NCBI RefSeq assembly: GCF_008763945.1 | Contig: NZ_VTQH01000001.1 | Coordinates: 1-64,000, forward strand | From: Microbacterium testaceum StLB037 | Lineage (GTDB): Bacteria > Actinomycetota > Actinomycetes > Actinomycetales > Microbacteriaceae | DNA: 64,000 nt | Direction: 5' to 3' | Shown here: positions 42,596 through 50,760 of the stretch, piece after piece | Layout of the letters: every line of letters begins with the position of its first letter | How positions within the stretch are numbered: the first letter of the stretch is position 1 | The notes under the pieces: model-generated | What the model saw: the letters and a program-made list of their open reading frames with translations, nothing else | Told to the model about the DNA's origin: nothing | Databases searched by the model: none | Translations under genes and position numbers: made by a program

Positions 42596-43841
42596 GCGCT
42601 GAGCGAGCGTCCCACCGCGTCGTCCGTGACGCGTTCACCGCCGCCATCGCCAGCACCAGCAGCGCGGCCGCGGCAGGGAAGAGCAGGGCGGTCTCGACCG
42701 AGACGTTCTCGGCCACCGCCCCGGTGACCGCCGACGACAGCGCCTGGGCGAGCGTGAGGGCCGAGGCGAGGATCGTCATGGTCGAGGCGGTGCGCCCGCG
42801 GGGGGCGCGGTGCCCGGCGAGGCTGAACAGCGTCACGAGCGAGGGGCCGACGCCGATGCCCATCAGGCACAGCACCAGCGTCACCGTCGGCACCGATCCG
42901 CCGACCGAGTACGCCCCCGCCGAGGCGGTGAGGATGATGGCGAACGTCACGAGACGCCAGCGCAGCGTGAACCGCTCGGGGATCACCGCGACGGCCAGCG
43001 CCAGCACGGCCGAGCCCACGCCCATCACGCCGTACAGCAGCGCGCCCGCCTCGGGAGCGCCCTGCGCCTCCATGAACGCGGTCAGCGAGGTGAGGGTCGA
43101 TCCGAAGAACAGCCCGACGCCGAACACGGCCGCCACCAGCACGAGCATCCGGGGGTGCAGCAGCTCGCGGAACGGCGCCATCGCGGTGCGTTCCGACCGC
43201 TCGGGGACCGCACGCCCGGTGGGGTGCAGGGCGAAGGCGGTGACGAAGACGAAGCTCAGCAGCGCGGCGCCCGCGATCGGCGCCCACGGCGCGATGAGCG
43301 CGGCCAGCACGCCGACCACGAACGGGCCGATGACGAAGGCGGTCTCGTCCGCGGCCGACTCGTACGCCATCGCGCGCGAGAACGTGCGCTCGCGCCGCGT
43401 GGGGTGCACGCGGTCGCCGATGAGGGCCATGACGCGGCTGCGCGACATCGCCGCCGTCTGCGGTCCGGTGAGACCGATCGCGGCGGCCGCCGCCAGCAGC
43501 AGTGCGTCGGAACTCGCGGCCTGCACGACGAGGGGGAAGAGAGCGAGCAGGATGCCGTTCGCCAGCCCCACCGGCACGAGCACGCGCCGCTGTCCGAAGC
43601 GGTCGGCGAGGTCACCGAGGACGGGGCCGGCGGCGACCACACCCAGACCGACGGCGGCCGAGGTCAGGCCGCCGAGGGCGACCGAGCCGCGCTCGGCGAC
43701 GACGATGGCCAGCACCCCGACGGTCATCATCGCGAACGGCAGACGAGCGATGAACGCGACGGGGAAGTACCAGAACCCCGTGTGGTGGATCAGGGAGCGG
43801 TGGGCGGCCGTGGGGGCGGGGTGGCGTGCGGGCGCAGACAT
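42567..43841 (-). CDS. MFS transporter
   Basis: 424 residues with 12 hydrophobic segments. The loop 2-3 motif reads GDLADRFGQRRVLVPVGLAN, the MFS signature A. Drug/H+ antiporter-like by general pattern; the substrate is unknown. Begins MSAPARHPAPTAAHRS at 43841; an open frame continues to 44600 but overlaps other genes and is not MFS. Its last 29 bases overlap the convergent YidC-like gene. Confidence 0.92.
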   Translation of the reverse strand: MSAPARHPAPTAAHRSLIHHTGFWYFPVAFIARLPFAMMTVGVLAIVVAERGSVALGGLTSAAVGLGVVAAGPVLGDLADRFGQRRVLVPVGLANGILLALFPLVVQAASSDALLLAAAAAIGLTGPQTAAMSRSRVMALIGDRVHPTRRERTFSRAMAYESAADETAFVIGPFVVGVLAALIAPWAPIAGAALLSFVFVTAFALHPTGRAVPERSERTAMAPFRELLHPRMLVLVAAVFGVGLFFGSTLTSLTAFMEAQGAPEAGALLYGVMGVGSAVLALAVAVIPERFTLRWRLVTFAIILTASAGAYSVGGSVPTVTLVLCLMGIGVGPSLVTLFSLAGHRAPRGRTASTMTILASALTLAQALSSAVTGAVAENVSVETALLFPAAAALLVLAMAAVNASRTTRWDARSALTPAADSAV

Positions 43842-43966
43842 GGAGCGGTCTCTCGGAGGCGATGGAACGTGCCGCCTTGCCGGGTCCGGTAGGTAGTTGC
43901 ACAGCGTGCGGTGGGCGAACCCACCCGACGATTCTACCGCGGGGCGCCGGAAAGCGCCCGGGAGAG

Positions 43967-44182
43967 TCAGCTCACCAGGGCGGCGATGGCGGCGATGACG
44001 GATGCCAGGGCCAGCACCAGAGCGAGGGCGATGAGCACCGTGTGCACGATCAGGAACGCGGTGGGCTTTCCCGCGGCATCCCGCGCGCGCGGGTCTTTCG
44101 CGATGCGCGGGTAGAAGCGGGGCCACACGACGGCGTTGAACACGGCGTTGGCGAACAGCAGCACGATCAGCAGGGGTTCCAC
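43967..44182 (-). CDS. SCO4848-like small membrane protein
   Basis: 71 residues from a GTG. Two hydrophobic segments flank a basic loop: PLLIVLLFANAVFNAVVWPR, FYPRIAKDPRARDAAGKPTA and FLIVHTVLIALALVLALASV. The PTAFxxVH pattern resembles the SCO4848 family, of unknown function. TAGGCT six bases before the GTG supports the start. Confidence 0.75.
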   Translation of the reverse strand: MEPLLIVLLFANAVFNAVVWPRFYPRIAKDPRARDAAGKPTAFLIVHTVLIALALVLALASVIAAIAALVS

Positions 44183-44188
44183 GCTCCG

Positions 44189-44194
44189 AGCCTA
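44189..44194 (-). promoter_or_regulatory. -10 element of the SCO4848-like gene
   Basis: TAGGCT on the minus strand, six bases before the GTG at 44182. Confidence 0.6.
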
Positions 44195-44229
44195 GGCGTG
44201 CTGCGCGGCTCCGGCCGTCCGGCGGCCGC

Positions 44230-44571
44230 TCACGCCGCGCACGAGATGCAGCGGCGCGCGAAGGGCAGCGCCTCGAGCCGGGCGTCCGCGATGGGCCGGC
44301 CGCACGTCTCGCACACGCCGAAGACTCCGGATGCCACCCGCTCGCGCGCCGCGGCGATCTCGGCCCGCTCCGCCTCGGCACCACGGCGCAGGGCGTCGAC
44401 CTGAGCCCACTCCCCCGACAGCGTCGAACCCTCGGGGTCGTGCTCGTCGTCGGCGGTGGCGTCGGCACGGTCGTGCCGAAGACTCGCTTCGTCGTCGCGC
44501 AGGCGCGACAGGCGGTGCTCGACCTCGCGCTCGCGGTCATCGAGCATGCGCGTCGCGGTGCTGGCATCCAT
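44230..44571 (-). CDS. DksA/TraR C4-type zinc finger protein
   Basis: 113 residues. An N-terminal coiled coil rich in Arg/Asp/Glu (LDDREREVEHRLSRLRDDEA) leads to a C4 finger GVCETCGRPI...ARRCISC. DksA proteins enter the RNA polymerase secondary channel; actinobacterial members are shorter and poorly studied. The coiled-coil tip lacks an obvious DxxDxA motif, so DksA-like transcription control is not assured. Leaderless from TAGCGT. Confidence 0.88.
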   Translation of the reverse strand: MDASTATRMLDDREREVEHRLSRLRDDEASLRHDRADATADDEHDPEGSTLSGEWAQVDALRRGAEAERAEIAAARERVASGVFGVCETCGRPIADARLEALPFARRCISCAA

Positions 44572-44577
44572 TCTTCG

Positions 44578-44583
44578 ACGCTA
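44578..44583 (-). promoter_or_regulatory. -10 element of the DksA-like gene
   Basis: TAGCGT on the minus strand, six bases before the ATG at 44571. Confidence 0.6.
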
Positions 44584-44623
44584 GCCCCCACCGCCGACAT
44601 CGGCGCTGCGGAAGGATCGGCTC

Positions 44624-45001
44624 ATGAGCGCACTCCGACGACACTGGACCCCCACCGCCGTGGCCTTCCTGGTGCTGGCTGTCGCCGGTCTCGTGGGCAC
44701 CTGGACCTTCAACGTCTTCGCGATCGTGCAGATGCGCGACTTCATCGGAGACCTCGTCTCGAGCGGGCCGGCGGTGTCGTCGATCACCGTCGACCTCCTC
44801 GTCGTGGCGGTCGCGGGGAGCATCTTCATCATCGTCGAGGCGCGACGGCTCGGCATGCGATTCGCGTGGCTGTACATCGTGCTGTCGGGGCTGACGGCTT
44901 TCGCGTTCACCTTCCCGCTGTTCCTCGCGATGCGCGAGCGGCGGCTGACCGCGCTGCGCTCCTCCGCCGACTCCCCCACCCGCCCCGCTGATCCGGCATG
45001 A
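44624..45001 (+). CDS. DUF2834 membrane protein
   Basis: 125 residues with three hydrophobic segments (TPTAVAFLVLAVAGLVGTWT, SSITVDLLVVAVAGSIFIIV, WLYIVLSGLTAFAFTFPLFL) and the family polar motifs TFNVFAIVQMRDF and EARRLGMR. Function unknown. AAGGAT lies six bases before the ATG (44612-44617), again leaderless-like. Divergent from the DksA-like gene. Confidence 0.85.
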   Translation: MSALRRHWTPTAVAFLVLAVAGLVGTWTFNVFAIVQMRDFIGDLVSSGPAVSSITVDLLVVAVAGSIFIIVEARRLGMRFAWLYIVLSGLTAFAFTFPLFLAMRERRLTALRSSADSPTRPADPA

Positions 45002-45017
45002 CCCGCGCGGACGGGCC

Positions 45018-45104
45018 AAGCGCGTGAGTCCGGCTAAGCGCGTGAGTCGCCACGATTTGTCGCCGCGTGAGGGTGGGAAGCGACAAAAGATGGCGACTCA
45101 CGCG
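45018..45104. repeat. REP-like long inverted repeat
   Basis: CGCGTGAGTCGCCA (45039-45052) and TTTGTCGC (45056-45063) pair with GCGACAAA (45080-45087) and TGGCGACTCACGCG (45091-45104), with a three-base mismatch between the blocks. A partial direct copy, AAGCGCGTGAGTC, lies at 45018-45030. The 66-base hairpin sits between convergent genes. It resembles dispersed REP/MITE-like elements more than a terminator. Confidence 0.75.
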
Positions 45105-45116
45105 AGAGGGTCCGGC

Positions 45117-45977
45117 TCAGCGGGCGGCGAGGCCCTCGCGCAGACTCTCGACCAGGGGCGTCGTCGGGCGGCCGATGATGCGCGACAGTGAACCGTCGGT
45201 CTTCTCGAGAGCGCCGCGAGCGATCGCGTCGTCGATCCCGGCGACGAACGCGGCGGTGCCGGCATCCAGGCCCGCCGCCTTCAGCCCCTCGGTCAGCTGC
45301 TCGACCGAGACGCGCGTGTACGTCACCGGACGACCGAGCACCTCGGTCGCCGCTGCGGCGAGCTCGTCGTACGTCCACGCGACGTCGCCGCCGACCTCGA
45401 TGGTCTGCTCCGCCAGGTCGTCGGTGGTGAGGGCGATGGCGGCGGCCTCGGCGTAGTCGCGACGGCTCGCGCTCGCGACACGGGCGTCGCCGGCGGCCGC
45501 GACGATCTCGCCGGTGTCGGCGGCGCGAGCGACGGCGTCGAGGTAGTTCTCGGTGTACCAGTTGTGGCGCAGGATCGTGGCGCTCACGCCCGAATCGGCG
45601 ATCGCCCGCTCGGTGGCCTTGTGATCGGCGCCGAGGGCGTAGTCGACCTCGTCGACGCGCGGGGCGCTGGTGTACACGAGGCGCTCGACGCCGGCGGCAC
45701 GGACGGCGTCGATGACGTTGCGGTGGCCCGCCACGCGGTCGGCATCGGTTCCCGAGATGAGCAGCACGCGCGTCACGCCGTCGAGGGCGGGGGCGATGGT
45801 CTCGGGACGGGCGTAGTCGACTTCGGCGACGCCGATCCCGCGCGCGGCGAGGTCGTCGACCTTGGCGGGGGTGCGCACACCGGCCACGATGTCCGAGGCC
45901 GCGACGCCGCGCTCGAGGAGGGCTTCGACGACGAGACGGCCGAGGTGTCCGGAGGCGGCGGTGACGAGGAGGGTCAT
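45117..45977 (-). CDS. NmrA-type NAD(P)-binding oxidoreductase (quinone reductase-like)
   Basis: 286 residues. Rossmann start VTAASGHLGRLVVEALLERG, then VDYARPETIAPALDGVTRVL, YTSAPRVDEVDYALGADHKA and LRHNWYTENYLD. It matches the QOR2/AzoB-like atypical SDR group that reduces quinones or azo dyes with NADPH. AAAGGA precedes the ATG. It is divergently arranged with an HxlR regulator 93 bases away, the arrangement of quinone-sensing switches such as QorR/Qor2 in corynebacteria. Confidence 0.9.
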   Translation of the reverse strand: MTLLVTAASGHLGRLVVEALLERGVAASDIVAGVRTPAKVDDLAARGIGVAEVDYARPETIAPALDGVTRVLLISGTDADRVAGHRNVIDAVRAAGVERLVYTSAPRVDEVDYALGADHKATERAIADSGVSATILRHNWYTENYLDAVARAADTGEIVAAAGDARVASASRRDYAEAAAIALTTDDLAEQTIEVGGDVAWTYDELAAAATEVLGRPVTYTRVSVEQLTEGLKAAGLDAGTAAFVAGIDDAIARGALEKTDGSLSRIIGRPTTPLVESLREGLAAR

Positions 45978-46043
45978 GATGGAATCCTTTCGATGGGTTC
46001 GTCGGGCTCAACACCTCGACCCCGCACGCATTCCGGAATGCCG

Positions 46044-46066
46044 GTACCCACTTTCCGGTTAGGTAC
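46044..46066. promoter_or_regulatory. Possible HxlR operator
   Basis: GTACC (46044-46048) and GGTAC (46062-46066) form an inverted repeat with a 13-base centre, just before the hxlR start and near a TTAGGT -10 (46059-46064). Confidence 0.5.
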
Positions 46067-46070
46067 TCAC

Positions 46071-46439
46071 ATGAGCGTCAGTCTTGCGTCGTTGCGCGCC
46101 GAACAGCCCGGTCTCTTCGCCGACGGGTGCCCGACCCGCACGGTCCTGGACCACGTGATGGGCAAGTGGGGCATCCTCGTCCTGCTCGCTCTCTCGGACG
46201 GTACCCAGCGGTGGGGCGCTCTGCGCCGCGCCATCGACGGAATCAGCGAGAAGATGCTCGCCAGCACGTTGAAGACGCTCGAGGCCGACGGCCTGGTCCT
46301 GCGCACCGCCTACCCCGAGGTGCCGCCGCGCGTCGAGTACGCCCTGACCGATCGCGGGCGCGACCTCATGACCCACGTCATCCCCCTCATGGGCTGGGTC
46401 GCCGAGAACGCGATCGAGATCGTCGGACGACGGAGGTGA
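46071..46439 (+). CDS. HxlR/DUF24 family transcriptional regulator
   Basis: 122 residues. Winged-helix core: TVLDHVMGKWGILVLLALSD, RWGALRRAIDGISEKMLAST and LEADGLVLRTAYPEVPPRVE. The single conserved N-terminal Cys (residue 20, in FADGCPTR) is the thiol that senses quinones or disulfide stress in characterised members. Likely represses the divergent NmrA-type reductase and itself. TTAGGT lies six bases before the ATG. Its stop overlaps the region that starts the FUSC gene. Confidence 0.92.
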   Translation: MSVSLASLRAEQPGLFADGCPTRTVLDHVMGKWGILVLLALSDGTQRWGALRRAIDGISEKMLASTLKTLEADGLVLRTAYPEVPPRVEYALTDRGRDLMTHVIPLMGWVAENAIEIVGRRR

Positions 46440-46441
46440 CG

Positions 46442-47497
46442 GTGCGCATCCCCTCCGCCCGCGCCGTGCGCGACAGCCTCACCGTCCGCGCCCCGCGCCG
46501 AGTGCCCCTGCTGCAGGTCGCGAAATCCGCCCTCGCGATCGTCACCGCCTGGCTGCTCGCCGGGTGGTTGGTGCAGGGCCCCCCGCCGATCTTCGCCGCC
46601 ATCGCCGCCCTTCTGGTCGTGCAGCCGAGCATCAACCAGTCGTTCACGCGCGCCGTCGAGCGCAGCGTCGGCGTGATCGTGGGGGTGCTCATCGCGGCCC
46701 TTCTCGGTCTCGTCTTCGGCTCGCAGCCCTGGGTGGCACTGCTGTCCGCGGGAGTGGCACTGCTCGTCGCGTGGGCCGCGCGCATCTCGGCCGGAGCCAC
46801 GAACCAGATCGCCATCAGCGCCCTGCTCGTGCTCGCCCTGGGCACGGCAACACCGAACTACGCCCTCGACCGCGTCCTCGAGACCCTCATCGGCGCAGCC
46901 ATCGGCATCGTCGTGAACGCGGTCCTCGTGCCGCCCGTGCTCGTGCCCACCGCGCGGACCAAGATCGACGTCCTGGGGCGCGAGCTCGCGGCAGCGCTCG
47001 AGCGTCTCGCCGACGCGCTCGAGACCCCGCAGACCGCCGCGTCGCTCGAGGGGCTGCTTCTCGAGGCGCGCCTGCTTCGCCCCGTTCGGGATGCCGCGGC
47101 CGACGCGATCCGCGACGGCGCCGACTCGCTGGCGCTCAACCCCCGCAGCGGTCGGCACCGCGCCGACCTCGCGGAGATGGACGCGCTCGTCGAACGCTTC
47201 AGCCCCGTCGTCACGCAGACGATCGGGATGACGCGTGCCGTCTACGACGGCTACGAGCAGACGATCCCCGACGAGCCCGCCGTCCGCGCGATCGCCGAGC
47301 AGCTGCACCGCGCCGCGCACGACGTGCGGCTGGCGTTCGCGCTCGACGCGGGCCCCGAGCGTGTCGTCGAGGAGGAGCCAGCCCTCACCCGGCCCCTGCA
47401 GATCCGCACGCCGTCGACCGCGCACTGGGTGCTCGTGGGCTCCCTGCTGATGGACCTGCACCGCGTGCACGAGACGCTGAGCGACGACCAGGACTGA
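46442..47497 (+). CDS. FUSC family inner-membrane transporter-like protein
   Basis: 351 residues. About six hydrophobic segments in the first 170 residues: LLQVAKSALAIVTAWLLAGW, FAAIAALLVVQPSINQSFTR and RSVGVIVGVLIAALLGLVFG are FUSC/aromatic-acid-exporter motifs. A long cytoplasmic helical region follows. The family exports aromatic or fusaric acids. GTG at 46442 has GGAGG at five-base spacing; the GTG at 46436 overlapping hxlR is an alternative. Co-transcription with the redox regulator is likely. Confidence 0.88.
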   Translation: MRIPSARAVRDSLTVRAPRRVPLLQVAKSALAIVTAWLLAGWLVQGPPPIFAAIAALLVVQPSINQSFTRAVERSVGVIVGVLIAALLGLVFGSQPWVALLSAGVALLVAWAARISAGATNQIAISALLVLALGTATPNYALDRVLETLIGAAIGIVVNAVLVPPVLVPTARTKIDVLGRELAAALERLADALETPQTAASLEGLLLEARLLRPVRDAAADAIRDGADSLALNPRSGRHRADLAEMDALVERFSPVVTQTIGMTRAVYDGYEQTIPDEPAVRAIAEQLHRAAHDVRLAFALDAGPERVVEEEPALTRPLQIRTPSTAHWVLVGSLLMDLHRVHETLSDDQD

Positions 47498-47578
47498 TCG
47501 ACCGGTCCGACCTGGGAACTCGCTCGCTGATCGCGCTCCCCCGGCCCCTCGGCTCCCGTCCCCTGCTTGACTGAGGGC

Positions 47579-48232
47579 ATGGGTACCGCGATGTTCCCCC
47601 TCGGAGCCGTCCTCTTCCCGCACACGCCCCTCGCGTTGCGGATCTTCGAAGAGCGGTATCTCGTCATGCTGGGGCGTCTGCTCGACGAGACCGATCCCGC
47701 CTTCGGCGTCGTCCTCATCGAGCGCGGCAGCGAGACGGGCGGCGGAGATCAGCGCTTCCCCCTCGGCACGATGGCGCAGTTGAGCCAGGTCGTCCCGCAA
47801 GCGGGACAGATGCAGATCGTCGCGCGCGGAACCGAGCGCTTCGAGATCGTCGAATGGCTCGACGACGACCCCTACCCGCGAGCCGATGTGCGCGCGCTCC
47901 CCGACCTCGAGTGGCATGACGCCCTGCTCCCCCTGCTGGAGGAGGCCGAACGGATCGTCCGGCGCGTCCTGGGCCGCGCCCAGCTGTTCGGCGGAACGCG
48001 ATGGGACCCCGAGGTCGAGCTCGCGGAGGAGCCGCTCCCTCGCGCGTGGCAGGTCGCGGCGATCGCCCCGCTCGGCGAGCTCGATCAGATGGAGCTGCTG
48101 CGGTCGGTGACCCTCGGCGGGCTCCTGCGCGCGACCATCGATCTCACGCTCGCGGCCGAGCCGCTGCTCGGCGATCCCGTGCCCGACGGCGTGATCGTCG
48201 TCGAGGACGAGACGCCGGGCGACGAGGACTGA
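47579..48232 (+). CDS. Lon N-terminal substrate-binding domain protein
   Basis: 217 residues. LUD/Lon-N fold: MFPLGAVLFPHTPLALRIFE, EERYLVMLGRLLDE, GVVLIERGSE and ARGTERFEIVEWLDDDPYPR. No ATPase or protease domain, so it is a stand-alone Lon-N/cereblon-type domain of unknown role. The ATG at 47579 is chosen (TTGACT six bases upstream); a TTG at 47567 would add four residues. Confidence 0.88.
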   Translation: MGTAMFPLGAVLFPHTPLALRIFEERYLVMLGRLLDETDPAFGVVLIERGSETGGGDQRFPLGTMAQLSQVVPQAGQMQIVARGTERFEIVEWLDDDPYPRADVRALPDLEWHDALLPLLEEAERIVRRVLGRAQLFGGTRWDPEVELAEEPLPRAWQVAAIAPLGELDQMELLRSVTLGGLLRATIDLTLAAEPLLGDPVPDGVIVVEDETPGDED

Positions 48233-48390
48233 CTCCGCCAGCGCGCGGAGCGGCCGGCGAGACGCGCTGACACGCCGCGCACGGCGAGGAAGCGGGCCGA
48301 ACCGGACCGCCGGCGCCGGCGCGCCCGCCTGAACGACGGCGGCCTCGACCAGGCCGGGACGCCGCGCTGAGCGACGCCCCGGCCCTCTCG

Positions 48391-49167
48391 TCAGTTGAGT
48401 TCGCGCACCGACGACGGGATGACCCCGTTGCCGTACAGGTCTATCGCGAGGTCCTGCAGCGCGGTGAGCGCGACGCGCTGCGTCAGTGGACCGTAGGAGA
48501 TCCGCGCGACGCCGAGCTTCTCGTACTCGGCGGCCGAGAGGGCGCCGGGGAAGCCGATGACGCTCAGCCGCTGCGGTCCGAGACCGTCGACGAGCCGACG
48601 GGTGGTCTCGGCGTCCAGCAGCCCGGGCACGAACACCGAGGTCGCCCCGGCGTCGAGGAAGGCGCGGCCGCGCTTCACGGCATCCGCGATCTTATCGTCG
48701 AGCGGTCGATCGCCACCCTTGACGAAGACGTCGGTGCGCGCGTTCAGCACGAAGGGAACCCCCTCGGCCTCCCCCGCCGCGATCACGGCCTCGACCGCGG
48801 CCACCGCCTCGTCGAGCGGCTTGACGCGGTCCTCGACGTTCGCTCCGACGACACCGACGCCGATCGCGCGCCGCGTGGTCTCGCCCGGGTTGCCGAAGCC
48901 GGCGTCGAGGTCGGCCGTCACCGGGACGTCCACCGCGGCGACGATGCGCCCGACCATGTCGAGCATGACCTCGAGCGGGATGTTCTCGCCGTCTTCGTAC
49001 CCGAAGGCCGCGGCGATCGAGTGCCCGGCCGTGGCCAGCGCCTTCGTCTCGGGGAGAGCGGCGACCGCTTTCGCCGACACGACGTCCCAGATGTTGACGA
49101 CCCGCAGGATCTCGGGGGCGGTGTGCAGCTCCGCGAACGACTCGGCCTTCTCGCTCAGCGCGTTCAT
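48391..49167 (-). CDS. Isocitrate lyase/PEP mutase superfamily protein
   Basis: 258 residues. TIM barrel with VVNIWDVVSAKAVAALPETK, GHSIAAAFGYEDGE, VTADLDAGFGNPGETTRRAI (metal-binding Asp) and NVEDRVKPLDEAVAAVEAV. The lyase KKCGH motif of true isocitrate lyases is absent, so carboxyPEP mutase or oxaloacetate hydrolase-like activity is more likely. Its start overlaps the SDR-like gene stop by four bases; operon of three with the genes at 49164 and 49840. The 158-base gap before it contains only weak hairpins. Confidence 0.9.
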   Translation of the reverse strand: MNALSEKAESFAELHTAPEILRVVNIWDVVSAKAVAALPETKALATAGHSIAAAFGYEDGENIPLEVMLDMVGRIVAAVDVPVTADLDAGFGNPGETTRRAIGVGVVGANVEDRVKPLDEAVAAVEAVIAAGEAEGVPFVLNARTDVFVKGGDRPLDDKIADAVKRGRAFLDAGATSVFVPGLLDAETTRRLVDGLGPQRLSVIGFPGALSAAEYEKLGVARISYGPLTQRVALTALQDLAIDLYGNGVIPSSVRELN

Positions 49168-49838
49168 GCCTGTGCTCCGTCCACGCGACCGGCGTCGGCC
49201 ACGACGGCCTCGGCGATCAGGGTGTCCCCCGCGCCGAAGCGGATGAAGCGCCCGACGGTCGCCGGCTGCACGAGCACCGCGGCCGCGACGGCGGCCACAT
49301 CGGCGCGCGAGACCTCGGCCCTTCCCTGGGGCGCCGTGGTGATGCGGCCGGTGGGCTCGCCCTCGGTCAGGGTTCCGGGACCGAGGATCGTCCAGTCCAG
49401 GTCGCTCGCGCGCAGGTGGTCGTCGGCTGCGAGCTTGGCGTCGGCGTACGCGTAGAACGAGTCGTCAGGGTCGATGCCGTGATCCGGCGTCGACCCGATC
49501 CACGAGACCATCACGAAACGGCGCACGCCCGCCCGCGACGCCGCGTCGACGGCGCGCTGCGCGGCGTCGCGGTCGACCGCGTAGGTGCGCTCGGCGCTGC
49601 CGCCGCCCGCTCCCGCCGACCAGATCACCGCGTCGGCTCCCGAGAAGGCCTCGGCCAGGGCGTCGACATCGGCCTTCTCGACGTCGAGCACGAGCGGCTT
49701 TCCCCCCGCGCTCTCGACGTCAGACGACTGCTCGGCCGCGCGGATGACCGACGTCGCCTCGTCGCCCCGGTCGGCGAGCAGCCGAGCCAGGTGGAGGGCC
49801 ACCTTGCCGTGCCCTCCGATGATCACGATGCGTTCCAT
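49164..49838 (-). CDS. NAD(P)-binding atypical SDR (NmrA/YwnB-like)
   Basis: 224 residues. Starts MERIVIIGGHGKVALHLARL with the glycine-rich nucleotide loop; DAVIWSAGAGGG, FVMVSWIGS and YADAKLAADDHLRASDLDWT fit the flavin-reductase/YwnB-like SDR group. The catalytic Tyr-Lys pair is YADAK. Overlaps the next gene by four bases (ATGA) and follows the PPOX gene by one base. Confidence 0.9.
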   Translation of the reverse strand: MERIVIIGGHGKVALHLARLLADRGDEATSVIRAAEQSSDVESAGGKPLVLDVEKADVDALAEAFSGADAVIWSAGAGGGSAERTYAVDRDAAQRAVDAASRAGVRRFVMVSWIGSTPDHGIDPDDSFYAYADAKLAADDHLRASDLDWTILGPGTLTEGEPTGRITTAPQGRAEVSRADVAAVAAAVLVQPATVGRFIRFGAGDTLIAEAVVADAGRVDGAQA

Positions 49839-49839
49839 G

Positions 49840-50223
49840 TCACTGTCCTCCCACTTTGTCGATCGACATCTTCAGAATCACCCGGTCGGCGCTATCCGGC
49901 GGCGCCTCCTGCTGGGCGTTGCCGTACCGCTGCCCGAGGCGCACGTAGAAGGCCCCCGTCGGGTCGGGTTCGGCCTCGACGAGGCGACCGCGCACTTCGA
50001 TGTAGCGATAGGGGCGCCCGGGGTCGAACACCATCAGGCTCATCGAGGGGTTGCGCTGCAGGTTGCGGAACTTCTGCCGCGTCGTGGTGTGCGTGAAGAG
50101 CAGGTGTTCTCCGTCGAACTCAAACCACATCGGGTTGACCTGCACCGTGCCGTCGGGGCGAACGGTGCCGAGGCTGCCGTAGTTCGGGTTCTCGAGGAGG
50201 TCGCGCTGGTCGTCGGGGATCAT
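49840..50223 (-). CDS. PPOX class flavin/F420-dependent protein
   Basis: 127 residues. Split-barrel fold: LENPNYGSLGTVRPDGTVQV, NPMWFEFDGEHLLFTHTTTR and QKFRNLQRNPSMSLMVFDPG. This is the Rv1155/Rv2074-like actinobacterial group whose members bind F420 or FMN. AAAGGA precedes the ATG. First gene of the three-gene minus-strand operon 50223-48391. Confidence 0.9.
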   Translation of the reverse strand: MIPDDQRDLLENPNYGSLGTVRPDGTVQVNPMWFEFDGEHLLFTHTTTRQKFRNLQRNPSMSLMVFDPGRPYRYIEVRGRLVEAEPDPTGAFYVRLGQRYGNAQQEAPPDSADRVILKMSIDKVGGQ

Positions 50224-50314
50224 CCGTGTCCTTTCGCCGAGGATCCGCGTCCGACCCTACAAACGACCCCCGACATCGCCCGCGGGGTTGACGGCCTCCG
50301 GCGGCGGCTCCGGT

Positions 50315-50713
50315 TCAGCCGACGTCGCCGTCGACGTACACCCAACGTCCCCCGCGCCGTTCGAACCGGCTCCGCTCCCGCAGCTCCCCGCGCTCCGCAC
50401 CGTGCCGCCACCCTGCGCGGAACGTCACGGTCGCGGCATCCGCCCCCTCCGACGCGTCCTCGATCACGAGCCCCGTCCACCTCGTGCCGTCGTGGACGAC
50501 GATGTCGTCGGGACGGGTGCGCGGATGCCAGGACCGGGCGAGGTGCGCCGCGTCGCCGACGGAGAAGGCGGTGTATCGCGAGCGCATCAGCCGCTCGGCG
50601 CTCGGGGCGGGGGCGCCATCGAGGATCGGCCCGCAGCACTCTCCGAAGGCGGCGCGACCGCACGGGCACGCGGCATCCGGAGCCGGACGACGGGAGGCGG
50701 AGCCGAAGGACAT
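50315..50713 (-). CDS. YchJ-family protein with SEC-C motif
   Basis: 132 residues. N-terminal zinc motif CPCGRAAFGECCGPIL (SEC-C type), then RLMRSRYTAFSVGDAAHLAR and SWHPRTRPDD, which define UPF0225/YchJ. NTF2-like core; role unknown. The ATG at 50713 has TAGAGT six bases upstream. Confidence 0.92.
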   Translation of the reverse strand: MSFGSASRRPAPDAACPCGRAAFGECCGPILDGAPAPSAERLMRSRYTAFSVGDAAHLARSWHPRTRPDDIVVHDGTRWTGLVIEDASEGADAATVTFRAGWRHGAERGELRERSRFERRGGRWVYVDGDVG

Positions 50714-50719
50714 CCGGCC

Positions 50720-50725
50720 ACTCTA
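50720..50725 (-). promoter_or_regulatory. -10 element of the ychJ-like gene
   Basis: TAGAGT on the minus strand, six bases before the ATG at 50713. Confidence 0.6.
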
Positions 50726-50760
50726 GGTCAGCGCGGCACCCCGCGTGCCAGGATCGAGAG

